This document shows, in pieces, positions 6,593 to 13,494 of a DNA stretch of 36,059 nt. The stretch lies in NCBI GenBank assembly GCA_023512435.1, contig JAILZP010000028.1:1-36059 (forward strand), in the 5' to 3' direction. The stretch's first letter is position 1; every line of letters begins with the position of its first letter. The notes beneath the pieces were generated by a model. The model saw only the letters and a list, made by a program, of their open reading frames with translations, did no database searches and was not told the origin of the DNA. A program made the position numbers and the translations under genes. Source of the stretch: Peptococcaceae bacterium (GTDB taxonomy: Bacteria > Bacillota > Desulfotomaculia > Desulfotomaculales > Desulfocucumaceae).

Positions 6593-7768
6593 ATGTTTTG
6601 GAAAAAAGCGCAAAAAATAATTTCAGCCTTGCTTCTTTTAACGTTAATATTTTGCGCCCCGGCCCAGGCAGCCCCGAATCCGGCCGGGAAGACGGCCGGG
6701 ATAAAGGACGCATTGGAAACCACCGCTGAAAGCGCGCTGCTGATGGCGGCCGACAGCGGCGAGGTGCTGTTTGCCAAAAACCCGGACCGGAAACTGCCCA
6801 TGGCCAGCGTGACCAAGCTGATGACCATGCTGCTGGCGGTGGAGGCCGTGGAACAGGGAAAGGTCAGTCTCGAGGACAAGGTGGCGGCCTCGGAAAACGC
6901 CTGGGGCATGGGCGGTTCCCAGATTTACCTGGAGCCCGGGGAACAATTCACCTACAAAGAAATGCTGATTGCGGTGGCCGTGGGTTCGGCCAATGACGCC
7001 AGCGTGGCCCTGGCCGAACACATCGCCGGCAGCGTTGAATCTTTCGTGAACTTGATGAACGAGCGGGCCAGGCAACTGGGGTGCACCGCCACCAATTTTG
7101 TCAATCCCACCGGCCTGCCCGCGGAGGGGCACCATACCTCGGCCATGGACCTGGCCATTATAATGAGGGAATGCATCAAGCACCCGCTGTTTATGCAGGT
7201 TTCGGGCATTTACGAGTACGACCTCAGGGGCGGGGAATTCAAGCTCTGGAACACCAACAAGCTGTTGAAGTGGTACAGGGGAGTGGATGCCGGCAAAACC
7301 GGGTGGACCAACGAGGCCAGGTACTGCCTGGCATCCACCTGCGAGAGGGACAAGCTGAGGCTGATTGCCGTGGTGTTGGGCAGCCCCGAACCAAAAAGCC
7401 ACTTCAGAGAGTCGATAAAACTATACAATTACGGGTTTGCCAGGTACAAGGCGGTGTGCCTGGAAGACAGGGACCGGGCGGTAAAAACGGTCAAGGTTGA
7501 CAAGGGAACCGAGGAAAACTTGGACCTGGTCACCGGGAGCAAGGTTGTGGTGGTGGTTAAGAAAGGAGAGGACAAGGGGTTCGAAGGCAGGATAGAGGCG
7601 CCGGACAGGGTGTCCGCCCCGGTTGCCGCCGGCCAGGTGCTGGGCCACTACGTGGTCGCCAGGAACGGCGGCGAGGTGCTGAGGGTGCCGCTACTGGCCG
7701 GGAAGGACATTGCCCGGAGAACCTTTGCCGGTCAGATAAAAAGGGTGTTTCGCGGGATCGTGGAGTAA
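6593..7768 (+). CDS. dacF: D-alanyl-D-alanine carboxypeptidase DacF
   Basis: Penicillin-binding protein of peptidase family S11 that trims the terminal D-Ala of peptidoglycan stem peptides; DacF is the forespore enzyme that tunes spore-cortex crosslinking in Bacillus. The 391-residue product starts with a signal peptide (hydrophobic core about 9-22, APAQA cleavage region) and has the three active-site motifs S72-V-T-K75, S132-A-N134 and K235-T-G. A C-terminal beta domain follows, but the very end (FAGQIKRVFRGI) only weakly resembles an amphipathic anchor. GGGGGAGG lies 5-12 nt before the ATG. It precedes spoIIAA as in Bacillus, although two hairpins separate them here. Confidence 0.93.
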   Translation: MFWKKAQKIISALLLLTLIFCAPAQAAPNPAGKTAGIKDALETTAESALLMAADSGEVLFAKNPDRKLPMASVTKLMTMLLAVEAVEQGKVSLEDKVAASENAWGMGGSQIYLEPGEQFTYKEMLIAVAVGSANDASVALAEHIAGSVESFVNLMNERARQLGCTATNFVNPTGLPAEGHHTSAMDLAIIMRECIKHPLFMQVSGIYEYDLRGGEFKLWNTNKLLKWYRGVDAGKTGWTNEARYCLASTCERDKLRLIAVVLGSPEPKSHFRESIKLYNYGFARYKAVCLEDRDRAVKTVKVDKGTEENLDLVTGSKVVVVVKKGEDKGFEGRIEAPDRVSAPVAAGQVLGHYVVARNGGEVLRVPLLAGKDIARRTFAGQIKRVFRGIVE

Positions 7769-7810
7769 CAGGCGAATAAGGTGAATGGAAAATGATCAGA
7801 AAATTAAAAA

Positions 7811-7852
7811 AGCCCTTATAAAAACTCCGCCGGTTTTGTAAGGGCTTTTTTG
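7811..7852 (+). terminator. Intrinsic terminator after dacF
   Basis: AGCCCTTA (7811-7818) pairs with TAAGGGCT (7839-7846), extended by AAAAC/GTTTT inside, and is followed by TTTTTT to 7851. A-rich sequence before the stem also lets it work on the other strand. Confidence 0.85.
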
Positions 7853-7855
7853 GCG

Positions 7856-7886
7856 CGGGACGGTTTCAGCCGTCCCGTTAATTTTT
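7856..7886 (+). terminator. Second hairpin between dacF and spoIIAA
   Basis: CGGGACGG (7856-7863) and CCGTCCCG (7870-7877) form a perfect 8-bp stem with a 6-nt loop, followed by TTAATTTTT. Placed directly after the first terminator, it would further isolate the spoIIA transcript. Confidence 0.6.
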
Positions 7887-7907
7887 CACGGCGGTCGCCC
7901 GGTAAAA

Positions 7908-7936
7908 TTGCCTTTCCGTCATATGTATGGTAAAAT
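7908..7936 (+). promoter_or_regulatory. Candidate promoter of spoIIAA-spoIIAB-sigF
   Basis: TTGCCT (7908-7913), 17 nt, TAAAAT (7931-7936), 41 nt before the spoIIAA ATG. In Bacillus the operon is read by sigma-H under Spo0A. AGGAATG at 7942 resembles a sigma-H -35, but a matching -10 was not convincing, so which holoenzyme uses this region is open. Confidence 0.5.
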
Positions 7937-7977
7937 TTAGCAGGAATGCTGCGCAAGGGCGGGAGGGTGCTTCACAG

Positions 7978-8319
7978 ATGGAACTGCAGGTGGAAATAAA
8001 GGGGGGCGCCATGCTGGTCAGGCTGGCCGGTGAAATAGACCTGGCCGTGGCGGATACGCTCAGAACTTCCCTGGAGGAGGAACTTGACCGGAATCCCGGC
8101 GTCAGGAACATAGTGATCAACCTGGGCGGGGTCAGGTACATAGACAGCTCGGGTTTGGGCGTGCTTCTGGGGAGGTACAGGCGGATATCCGGGGACGGCG
8201 GCAGGATGTTTATAGTGGGGGCGTCGCCGCAGGTGAGAAGGATCGTGGAAATGTCCGGGCTGTTAAACATCATGCAGGAATTTCCCAGCGAAGCGGACGC
8301 GCTGAACCACGCCGGATAG
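7978..8319 (+). CDS. spoIIAA: Anti-sigma-F factor antagonist SpoIIAA
   Basis: STAS-domain protein that, when dephosphorylated, strips SpoIIAB from sigma-F in the forespore. The 113-residue product has the phosphorylation motif YIDSSGLGVLL, with Ser58 at the same position as in B. subtilis. The ATG at 7978 is preceded by GGGAGGGTG and gives the family N-terminus; the in-frame extension to 7927 runs back through the promoter. Separated by 12 nt from spoIIAB. Confidence 0.95.
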   Translation: MELQVEIKGGAMLVRLAGEIDLAVADTLRTSLEEELDRNPGVRNIVINLGGVRYIDSSGLGVLLGRYRRISGDGGRMFIVGASPQVRRIVEMSGLLNIMQEFPSEADALNHAG

Positions 8320-8331
8320 GAGGAATTTGTA

Positions 8332-8778
8332 TTGGAACCGGTCAACAGGATGAGAGTTGAATTCACCAGCCTGCCGGCCAATGTGGCCTTTGCCAGGGTC
8401 GCCGCGGCCGCCTTCGCATCCCAGCTTGATTTCACCCTGAACGACCTGGAGGAAATCAAGGTGGCGGTGTCCGAGGCTGTAACCAATGCCATCGTCCACG
8501 GCTACGAAAACAGTGCCGGCGGGACGGTGGTGCTGGCCGTGGAAATACGGAAGAACACCCTGAAAATTGTGGTGGAGGACACGGGAAAGGGAATAGAGGA
8601 TATGGAAAAGGCGCTTCAGCCGGCCTATTCCACAGACCCGGAGCGCATGGGACTGGGGTTTGCCTTCATGCAGTCATTTTCAGACAGCCTGAAGGTCGAA
8701 TCAAAACCCAATGCCGGGACCAGGGTAACCATGACCAAGGTGTGCGCCAGGAAGGCATCCTCTCCGGCGGGACGCTGA
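8332..8778 (+). CDS. spoIIAB: Anti-sigma-F factor and SpoIIAA kinase SpoIIAB
   Basis: GHKL-ATPase-fold protein that binds sigma-F and phosphorylates SpoIIAA. In 148 residues it shows the N box (EAVTNAIVHGY), G1 box (DTGKGI) and G2 box (MGLGFAFM). The TTG start at 8332 is supported by AGGAGG (8318-8323) at 8 nt. Its stop at 8776-8778 lies inside the region of the sigF ribosome binding site (GAGGAG, 8777-8782), so the two genes are likely translationally coupled. Confidence 0.95.
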   Translation: MEPVNRMRVEFTSLPANVAFARVAAAAFASQLDFTLNDLEEIKVAVSEAVTNAIVHGYENSAGGTVVLAVEIRKNTLKIVVEDTGKGIEDMEKALQPAYSTDPERMGLGFAFMQSFSDSLKVESKPNAGTRVTMTKVCARKASSPAGR

Positions 8779-8789
8779 GGAGTCTTTTA

Positions 8790-9581
8790 ATGAGTTCCAG
8801 GCTGATTGAGATGAACCTGCCGCGGTTTCCCCTCCTGAAGGACGGGGAGGTGCGGGAACTGATCAAAAAGGCCCAGGAGGGAGACCGGCTGGCCAGGGAC
8901 CGCCTGGTGAACTGCAATCTGAAGCTGGTCTTCAACCTGGTCAAGAGATTCCAGAACCGGGGCTGCGACCTGGAGGACCTGTTCCAGATCGGCTGCATAG
9001 GGCTGATCAAGGCCATAGACAAGTTTGACCTTAACTATGACGTAAGGTTCTCCACTTACGCCGTGCCCATGATCGTGGGGGAAATCAGGAGGTTTCTGAG
9101 GGACGACAACCCGGTGAAAATAAGCCGGTCGCTGAAGGAGACGGCCTTCAAGGTGCAGCTTGCCAGGGAGAAGCTCACCGGCAAAATAGGCCGGGAGCCC
9201 ACCGTGGGTGAACTGGCTGAAGACATGGGCATCGACCGGGAGGAAGTGGTGGCGGCCATGGAGGCGGCCCAGGCGCCGGCGTCCATTTATGAAGTCCTGC
9301 ACCAGGATGACGGAGATCCCATTTACCTGCTGGACCAGCTCAAGGATGAATCGGTGAGCGACGCCCCGTGGCTGGACCGCTTGGCGGTAAAGGAACTGCT
9401 CCGGAACCTGCCCGAGAGGGACAGGCAGATCCTTATCTGGAGATTTTTTGAGGACCGCACCCAGGCCGACATCGCCGCCCGCCTGGGACTTTCCCAGGTG
9501 CAGATATCACGCCTGGAAAGGCAGGCCCTGAAAAAAATAAGGGACCTGCTCAAGCCGGCCGCCGGGGATGAAAATAACTAA
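8790..9581 (+). CDS. sigF: RNA polymerase sigma-F factor
   Basis: First forespore-specific sigma factor. The 263-residue product has region 2 (DLEDLFQIGCIGLIKAIDKFD, the core-binding segment, and RFSTYAVPMIVGEIRRFLRD), region 3 (KETAFKVQLAREKL...) and region 4 with the HTH (TQADIAARLGLSQVQISRLE). The ATG at 8790 has GAGGAG at 7 nt; a GTG at 8742 would overlap spoIIAB and give an unusual N-terminus. A heptamer-type repeat begins on the last base of the stop codon, so there is no room for a normal terminator directly after the gene. Confidence 0.95.
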   Translation: MSSRLIEMNLPRFPLLKDGEVRELIKKAQEGDRLARDRLVNCNLKLVFNLVKRFQNRGCDLEDLFQIGCIGLIKAIDKFDLNYDVRFSTYAVPMIVGEIRRFLRDDNPVKISRSLKETAFKVQLAREKLTGKIGREPTVGELAEDMGIDREEVVAAMEAAQAPASIYEVLHQDDGDPIYLLDQLKDESVSDAPWLDRLAVKELLRNLPERDRQILIWRFFEDRTQADIAARLGLSQVQISRLERQALKKIRDLLKPAAGDENN

Positions 9582-9628
9582 TTCTGAATACCTTATTCTG
9601 CCGGAATCCAGGAGACAGAATCCAGAAT
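9581..9628. repeat. Palindromic GAATCCA-type repeat after sigF
   Basis: Begins ATTCTGAATACC, then a second ATTCTG, then GAATCCA and CAGAAT units in the opposite sense (9604-9628), so the element can fold on itself (ATTCTG/CAGAAT). The same element occurs at 24396-24450 and 30645-30685. Confidence 0.8.
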
Positions 9629-9746
9629 CACCTGCAAGGCGGTTGTTGCGGCACATTAAATTTTAATTTAGAGGGCATAATACCCTCCGTAAAAGCGTTA
9701 CAGCGGACAGCGAAAAAGAACTTCGTATCGCAAGGAGGGATGATCG

Positions 9747-9941
9747 ATGCACATCAAGGTGACCGAAATGGTGGGAGAGTCTCCAGCGGGCTGGAAGGAC
9801 GCGGTCCAGTCCGCAATCAACGAAGCCTCCAAGACTATGAATGACATTGTGGGGGTGGAAGTGGTCAACTTTACGGCCCACGTTGAAAACGGCAAGGTGG
9901 TCGGTTACAAGGCCAACATGAAGATCGCCCACAAGTCCTGA
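9747..9941 (+). CDS. Dodecin family flavin-binding protein
   Basis: A 64-residue protein with the dodecin pattern: KVTEMVGESPAGWKDAV at the N-terminus with the Trp that stacks on flavin, then a helix (INEASKTM) and strands VGVEVVNFTAHV and GKVVGYKANMKI. Dodecins form 12-subunit hollow shells that store or buffer flavins or CoA-type ligands. AAGGAGGG lies 9 nt before the ATG. A small dyad (GAGGG-N7-CCCTC, 9671-9687) lies upstream. It stands between sigF and spoVAE, a position where Bacillus has the front spoVA genes. Forespore expression is possible but not shown by the sequence. Confidence 0.9.
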   Translation: MHIKVTEMVGESPAGWKDAVQSAINEASKTMNDIVGVEVVNFTAHVENGKVVGYKANMKIAHKS

Positions 9942-9990
9942 TAATGGCGGCGGGCGTTTTGTAAAACTAATAACGGAACTGATTTTAAAA

Positions 9991-10020
9991 GGGAGGGACA
10001 CCCGCCGGGGTGTCCCTCCC
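9991..10020. terminator. Strong hairpin after the dodecin gene
   Basis: A perfect 13-bp stem, GGGAGGGACACCC (9991-10003) with GGGTGTCCCTCCC (10008-10020) and loop GCCG. It lacks a T-run on the plus strand and has only TTTTAAAA on the minus strand, so it may act as an mRNA 3'-end stabiliser or a weak terminator. Confidence 0.6.
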
Positions 10021-10062
10021 GCGTATAAAGCCGGGCGGGAGAGGAAAACATAACCCTGGAAG

Positions 10063-10689
10063 GTGATGGTTATAAATCGAGATCAGGCTGGCGGGCAGTC
10101 GCCCGGAGGCAGTGGGAAAAGAAATGTCATCCTGGTCACCGACGGGGACCGGGCGGCCAAAAGGGCGATAGAAGCAGCCTCCCGGAACATTGGAGCCAGG
10201 TGCATCTCCTGTTCGGCTGGGAATCCCACCAGGCTCACCGGCGAACAACTGGTGGCGCTGATTAAGGAAGCACCCCACGACCCGGTGGTGGTAATGCTGG
10301 ACGACCGGGGATTTCACGGCCGGGGAAAGGGGGAGCGGGCCCTGGAATACCTGGCCGGTCACCCCGGCATAAGGGTTCTGGGAGTGCTGGCGGTGGCTTC
10401 CAATACAGAATTCACCGAATCGGTGGAGGTGGACTGTTCGGTTACCAGCAGGGGCGGGATCACCCCGGCGGCCGTTGACAAAAACGGTGAGGTGGCCGCC
10501 GGAGGGGCGGCGCTATTAAGCGGGGACACGGTGGAGGTCCTTGGAAAGCTGGACATTCCGGTGGTAATCGGGATCGGGGACATCGGCAAAATGAACGGGG
10601 CCGACGACCCGGACATGGGAGCCCCCCTGACCACCAGGGCGTTTGAGGAAATACTGGACAGGAGCGGATTTTATGACACAGGCGGCTGA
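10063..10689 (+). CDS. spoVAE: Stage V sporulation protein AE, SpoVAEA type
   Basis: About 208 residues, matching the soluble SpoVAEA (about 203), a protein of the forespore SpoVA group linked to dipicolinate handling and germination. The conserved core runs from VILVTDGDRAAKRAIEAA through CISCSAGNPT, VVVMLDDRGFHGRGKGE, VLGVLAVASNTE and VVIGIGDIGKM. The start is GTG 10063 or the adjacent ATG 10066; GGAAGG is very close to both. It overlaps spoVAF by 17 nt. The membrane partners SpoVAC, SpoVAD and SpoVAEB, which usually precede it, are not in this window. Confidence 0.9.
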   Translation: MMVINRDQAGGQSPGGSGKRNVILVTDGDRAAKRAIEAASRNIGARCISCSAGNPTRLTGEQLVALIKEAPHDPVVVMLDDRGFHGRGKGERALEYLAGHPGIRVLGVLAVASNTEFTESVEVDCSVTSRGGITPAAVDKNGEVAAGGAALLSGDTVEVLGKLDIPVVIGIGDIGKMNGADDPDMGAPLTTRAFEEILDRSGFYDTGG

Positions 10690-12199
10690 ATCAGAAATGA
10701 AAACCCCCCTCAGCAGGAATCTGGATCAAAACGTGGCCTGGCTGGAGGAAAAAATGGCCATAAAGGAGAACTTCGACGTTCTCCTGAGGGAAATGACCAT
10801 CGGCAATGTCAGGGTGGCCCTCCTCTTCATCGACGGCCTGACCAACGACCAGATGATTACCCTGATCCTCCAGGAGCTCGTGAACATCAAGCGCGGGGAA
10901 CTATCCCTCCGCACCCTGGAAAAGCTTGTGGGACAGCACCTGCCTTACACAGAAGTGGAAAAGGTGGACACCCTGGAGGATGTTGTCGCCAAGGTGCTCA
11001 TGGGGCCGCAGGTGCTGCTTGTGGACGGCGAGGAAAGGGCCGTGGTCATCGACGCCCGGACCTACCCCGCCCGCCAGCCGGAAGAACCGGACCTGGAAAA
11101 AGTGGTGCGGGGCTCCCGGGACGGATTCGTGGAAACCCTGGTTTTCAACACCGCCCTGATCAGAAGGAGGATCCGGGATCCCAGACTGCGCATGGAGGTC
11201 ATCCAGGCCGGGAACAGGTCCAGGACCGACGTGGTGATCTGCTACGTCAAGGACGTGGCCAACCCGCATCTGGTGGAAAATGTCAGGAAAAACGTGAAGA
11301 GGATTAACATAGACGGACTGCCCATGGCCGAAAAAGCGGTGGAGGAGCTTATCTCGCCGGGTTCCCACTGGAACCTTTTCCCGAAGGTGAGGTACACCGA
11401 GCGTCCCGACGTGGCCGCCGCCCACCTGCTGGAAGGGCACGTGCTGGTGCTGGTGGACACTTCGCCCTCGGTGATGATCACGCCGTCCACCTACTGGCAC
11501 CACCTTCAGCACGCCGAGGAGTACCGCCAGATCCCCTCATCGGGAGTGTACATCAGGCTGGTCAGGTTTGCCGGCGTGGCAGTATCGCTATTTTTGCTGC
11601 CCCTGTGGTTTCTTGCCTCCATTCAGCCGGACCTGCTCCCGCCCGACCTCAGATTCATAGGGCCCGACAAGCCCGGGAGGATCCCGCTGATTGGCCAGTT
11701 TTTGCTGGCCGAGCTGTCCGTTGACATGGTCAGGCTGGCCACCATCCACACCCCCTCGGCCCTCGGGACCGGCATAAGCATAATCGCCGCCATTCTCCTG
11801 GGCCAGATCGCCGTGCAGGTGGGGCTGTTTTCGGCAGAGGTGGTCATGTACACGGCGGCCGCCATGATTGGGACTTTTCTGACCCCCAGTTATGAACTGG
11901 GGCTGTCCAACAGGATTGTGAGGCTGTTCCTGCTGATTATGACGGCCGCCTTCAGGCTGCCGGGACTGATTGCGGGAACACTGGCCTTTATCGTTTACCT
12001 GGCGTTCACCAGGTCCTTCGGGGTGCCCTACCTGTGGCCCCTGATCCCGTTCAACTGGGCGGCCCTGAAGAACGTGCTGGTGCGTGCCCCGGTGTCGGTA
12101 AGCAACATCAGGCCGGCGGCGCTGAAACCTCTGGAAAGGTTCAGGCAGGGCATCCCCGATCCCGCCCTCAAGCGCGGCAATAATCCTCCGGAAAAATAA
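10673..12199 (+). CDS. spoVAF: Stage V sporulation protein AF (GerA-family membrane protein)
   Basis: A 508-residue GerA-type A-subunit homologue in the spore inner membrane. The soluble N-terminal part (about 1-290) contains the NIDGLP and SPSVMITPSTYWHHLQHAEEY motifs. About five hydrophobic segments follow from residue 300 (FAGVAVSLFLLPLWFLASI; ISIIAAILLGQIAVQVGLF; and later ones). The C-terminal tail is basic and proline-rich. The ATG at 10673 has AGGAG 8 nt upstream; the ORF could extend to 10643 but without support. It is followed by a clear terminator at 12224-12247. Confidence 0.93.
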   Translation: MTQAAESEMKTPLSRNLDQNVAWLEEKMAIKENFDVLLREMTIGNVRVALLFIDGLTNDQMITLILQELVNIKRGELSLRTLEKLVGQHLPYTEVEKVDTLEDVVAKVLMGPQVLLVDGEERAVVIDARTYPARQPEEPDLEKVVRGSRDGFVETLVFNTALIRRRIRDPRLRMEVIQAGNRSRTDVVICYVKDVANPHLVENVRKNVKRINIDGLPMAEKAVEELISPGSHWNLFPKVRYTERPDVAAAHLLEGHVLVLVDTSPSVMITPSTYWHHLQHAEEYRQIPSSGVYIRLVRFAGVAVSLFLLPLWFLASIQPDLLPPDLRFIGPDKPGRIPLIGQFLLAELSVDMVRLATIHTPSALGTGISIIAAILLGQIAVQVGLFSAEVVMYTAAAMIGTFLTPSYELGLSNRIVRLFLLIMTAAFRLPGLIAGTLAFIVYLAFTRSFGVPYLWPLIPFNWAALKNVLVRAPVSVSNIRPAALKPLERFRQGIPDPALKRGNNPPEK

Positions 12200-12207
12200 T
12201 TCCGCCT

Positions 12208-12221
12208 CTGTGTTCTGAGTT
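12208..12221 (-). repeat. Two-unit AACTCAG/AACACAG heptamer
   Basis: Minus strand reads AACTCAG then AACACAG, the same two units found in the array at 13307-13348. It lies between the spoVAF stop and its terminator. Confidence 0.6.
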
Positions 12222-12223
12222 CC

Positions 12224-12247
12224 GCCGCCGGCAACGGCGGCTTTTTT
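12224..12247 (+). terminator. Intrinsic terminator of spoVAE-spoVAF
   Basis: GCCGCCG (12224-12230), loop GCAA, CGGCGGC (12235-12241), then six T. Confidence 0.92.
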
Positions 12248-12299
12248 AACAGGTATAACCCCGCTGAAAATTTGACCATAATATTGCAGGAGGGTAAAA

Positions 12300-13355
12300 A
12301 TGCCGGTAAAAATTGGAATCCCAAGATCGTTGCTGTATTACAAGTATTTCCCGCTGTGGAAGACCTTTTTCGAAGGCCTGGGAGCCGAGGTGGAGGTCTC
12401 CGGTCCAACCACCAAGGCCGTGGTCCAGGAGGGGGTCAAGCTGTGCGTGGACGAGGCCTGCCTGCCGGTGAAGGTGGCTTTCGGGCACGTGGCGTCCCTT
12501 AAGGAAAAAGTGGACTACATTTTTATTCCCAGGCTGGTAAGCGTTTCCCCCAGGGAATACATTTGTCCCAAATTCCTGGGCTTCCCGGACATGGTGCGCA
12601 ACAGCGTTCACGGCCTGCCGGGGATTATCGACACCAACATAAACCTGTACCGCCGGGAGGGGGACCTGTACGGGCAGTTCCTGGAGGCGGCCTCCCCCAT
12701 ATGCCGGAACCCGCTTAAGGTCGCCGCGGCACTCAGGAGCGCGGTGGGGGAACTCAAGCGTTTCAACGGGCGGGTGGAATCCGGGATGCTGCCCGAAAAT
12801 GCTTTCCGGGTGCAGGAGGAGAAGTTCCCATTTCAGGCTGAAAACCGGGGAACCGTGGCGCTGGTGGGCCACCCGTACAACATATACGACAACTACATCA
12901 ACATGAACCTGATCGGGCGGCTGGATGAAGCAAGGGTGAGGGTGGTCACCGCCGACAACGTTCCCGAGCCGGTGGTCAACATGTATGCCGGAACCCTGAG
13001 CAAGAGGCTTTTCTGGACCCTGGGCCGGAGGATGGTGGGCGCGGCCTATCATTTCCTTGACAATCCGCGCATAGACGGCATCATCCACGTGGCCTCCTTC
13101 GCCTGCGGCCCGGACTCCATGACCGGCGATCTGATTGAAAGAAGGGCCCGCCGCGCCGGGAACAAGCCATTTTTAAACCTGACCCTGGACGAGCACACCG
13201 GCGAGGCCGGGGTGGTGACCAGGATCGAGGCCTTTCTGGACATGATCGACATGAAGATGGGGGTTGATGCGGGGGTTGGGGACTGGGGATTGGAATTGGG
13301 GGTTGGAACTCAAAACACAGAACTCAGAACACAGAACTCAGAACTCAGAATATAA
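12300..13355 (+). CDS. DUF2229-type CoA-enzyme activase-associated protein (first subunit)
   Basis: About 351 residues, like the N-terminal part of the very large acyl-CoA dehydratase activase proteins. The hallmark start KIGIPRSLLYYKYFPLWKTFF is present (core: GIPR...YPLW), followed by VKLCVDEACLPVKVAFGHV and YICPKFLG with conserved Cys, and LDEHTGEAGVVTRIEAF near the end. Such proteins are thought to bind Fe-S clusters and work with an HgdC-type ATPase as low-potential reductants, but no substrate is known. Natural homology appears to end near IDMKMG. The last 25-30 residues (GVDAGVGDWG... then TQNTELRTQNSELRI) translate G-rich and AACTCAG heptamer repeats. GGAGG lies 8 nt before the ATG. 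Confidence 0.8.
   Translation: MPVKIGIPRSLLYYKYFPLWKTFFEGLGAEVEVSGPTTKAVVQEGVKLCVDEACLPVKVAFGHVASLKEKVDYIFIPRLVSVSPREYICPKFLGFPDMVRNSVHGLPGIIDTNINLYRREGDLYGQFLEAASPICRNPLKVAAALRSAVGELKRFNGRVESGMLPENAFRVQEEKFPFQAENRGTVALVGHPYNIYDNYINMNLIGRLDEARVRVVTADNVPEPVVNMYAGTLSKRLFWTLGRRMVGAAYHFLDNPRIDGIIHVASFACGPDSMTGDLIERRARRAGNKPFLNLTLDEHTGEAGVVTRIEAFLDMIDMKMGVDAGVGDWGLELGVGTQNTELRTQNSELRI
13271..13306 (-). repeat. GGGGATT/GGGGACT heptamer array inside the 3' end of a gene
   Basis: On the plus strand 7-nt phased units such as GTTGGGG, ACTGGGG, ATTGGAA, TTGGGGG, TTGGAAC; on the minus strand these read CCCCAGT, CCCCAAT. Related in type to 1299-1330. The repeat lies within the reading frame of the gene that ends at 13355. 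Confidence 0.7.
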
Positions 13356-13472
13356 CAAAGGGCTATAGGCGATAAGCAATAAGCTAACAGCTAAAAGCTA
13401 ATAGCTAAAAGCTAATAGCTAAAAGCTAATAGCTAACAGCTAATAGCTAACAGCTAACAGCTGACAGCTGAC
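13307..13472 (+). repeat. Composite heptanucleotide array (AACTCAG, then AGCTAAN)
   Basis: 13307-13355 is seven units of AACTCAG/AACACAG type ending AATATAA. After CAAAG, 13361-13472 is sixteen phase-locked 7-mers: GGCTATA, GGCGATA, AGCAATA, then thirteen AGCTAAN/AGCTGAC units (13382-13472) whose last base alternates A/T for part of the run. The array ends just before the ribosome binding site of the next gene. A shorter, inverted, diverged copy is at 4566-4690. Confidence 0.95.
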
Positions 13473-13494
13473 CCATAATGGAGGCTTGCAAGCA

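Noticed and set aside
13382-13472. Repeat run that might be taken for a CRISPR array
   Set aside because: The units are 7 nt and contiguous, with no unique spacers.
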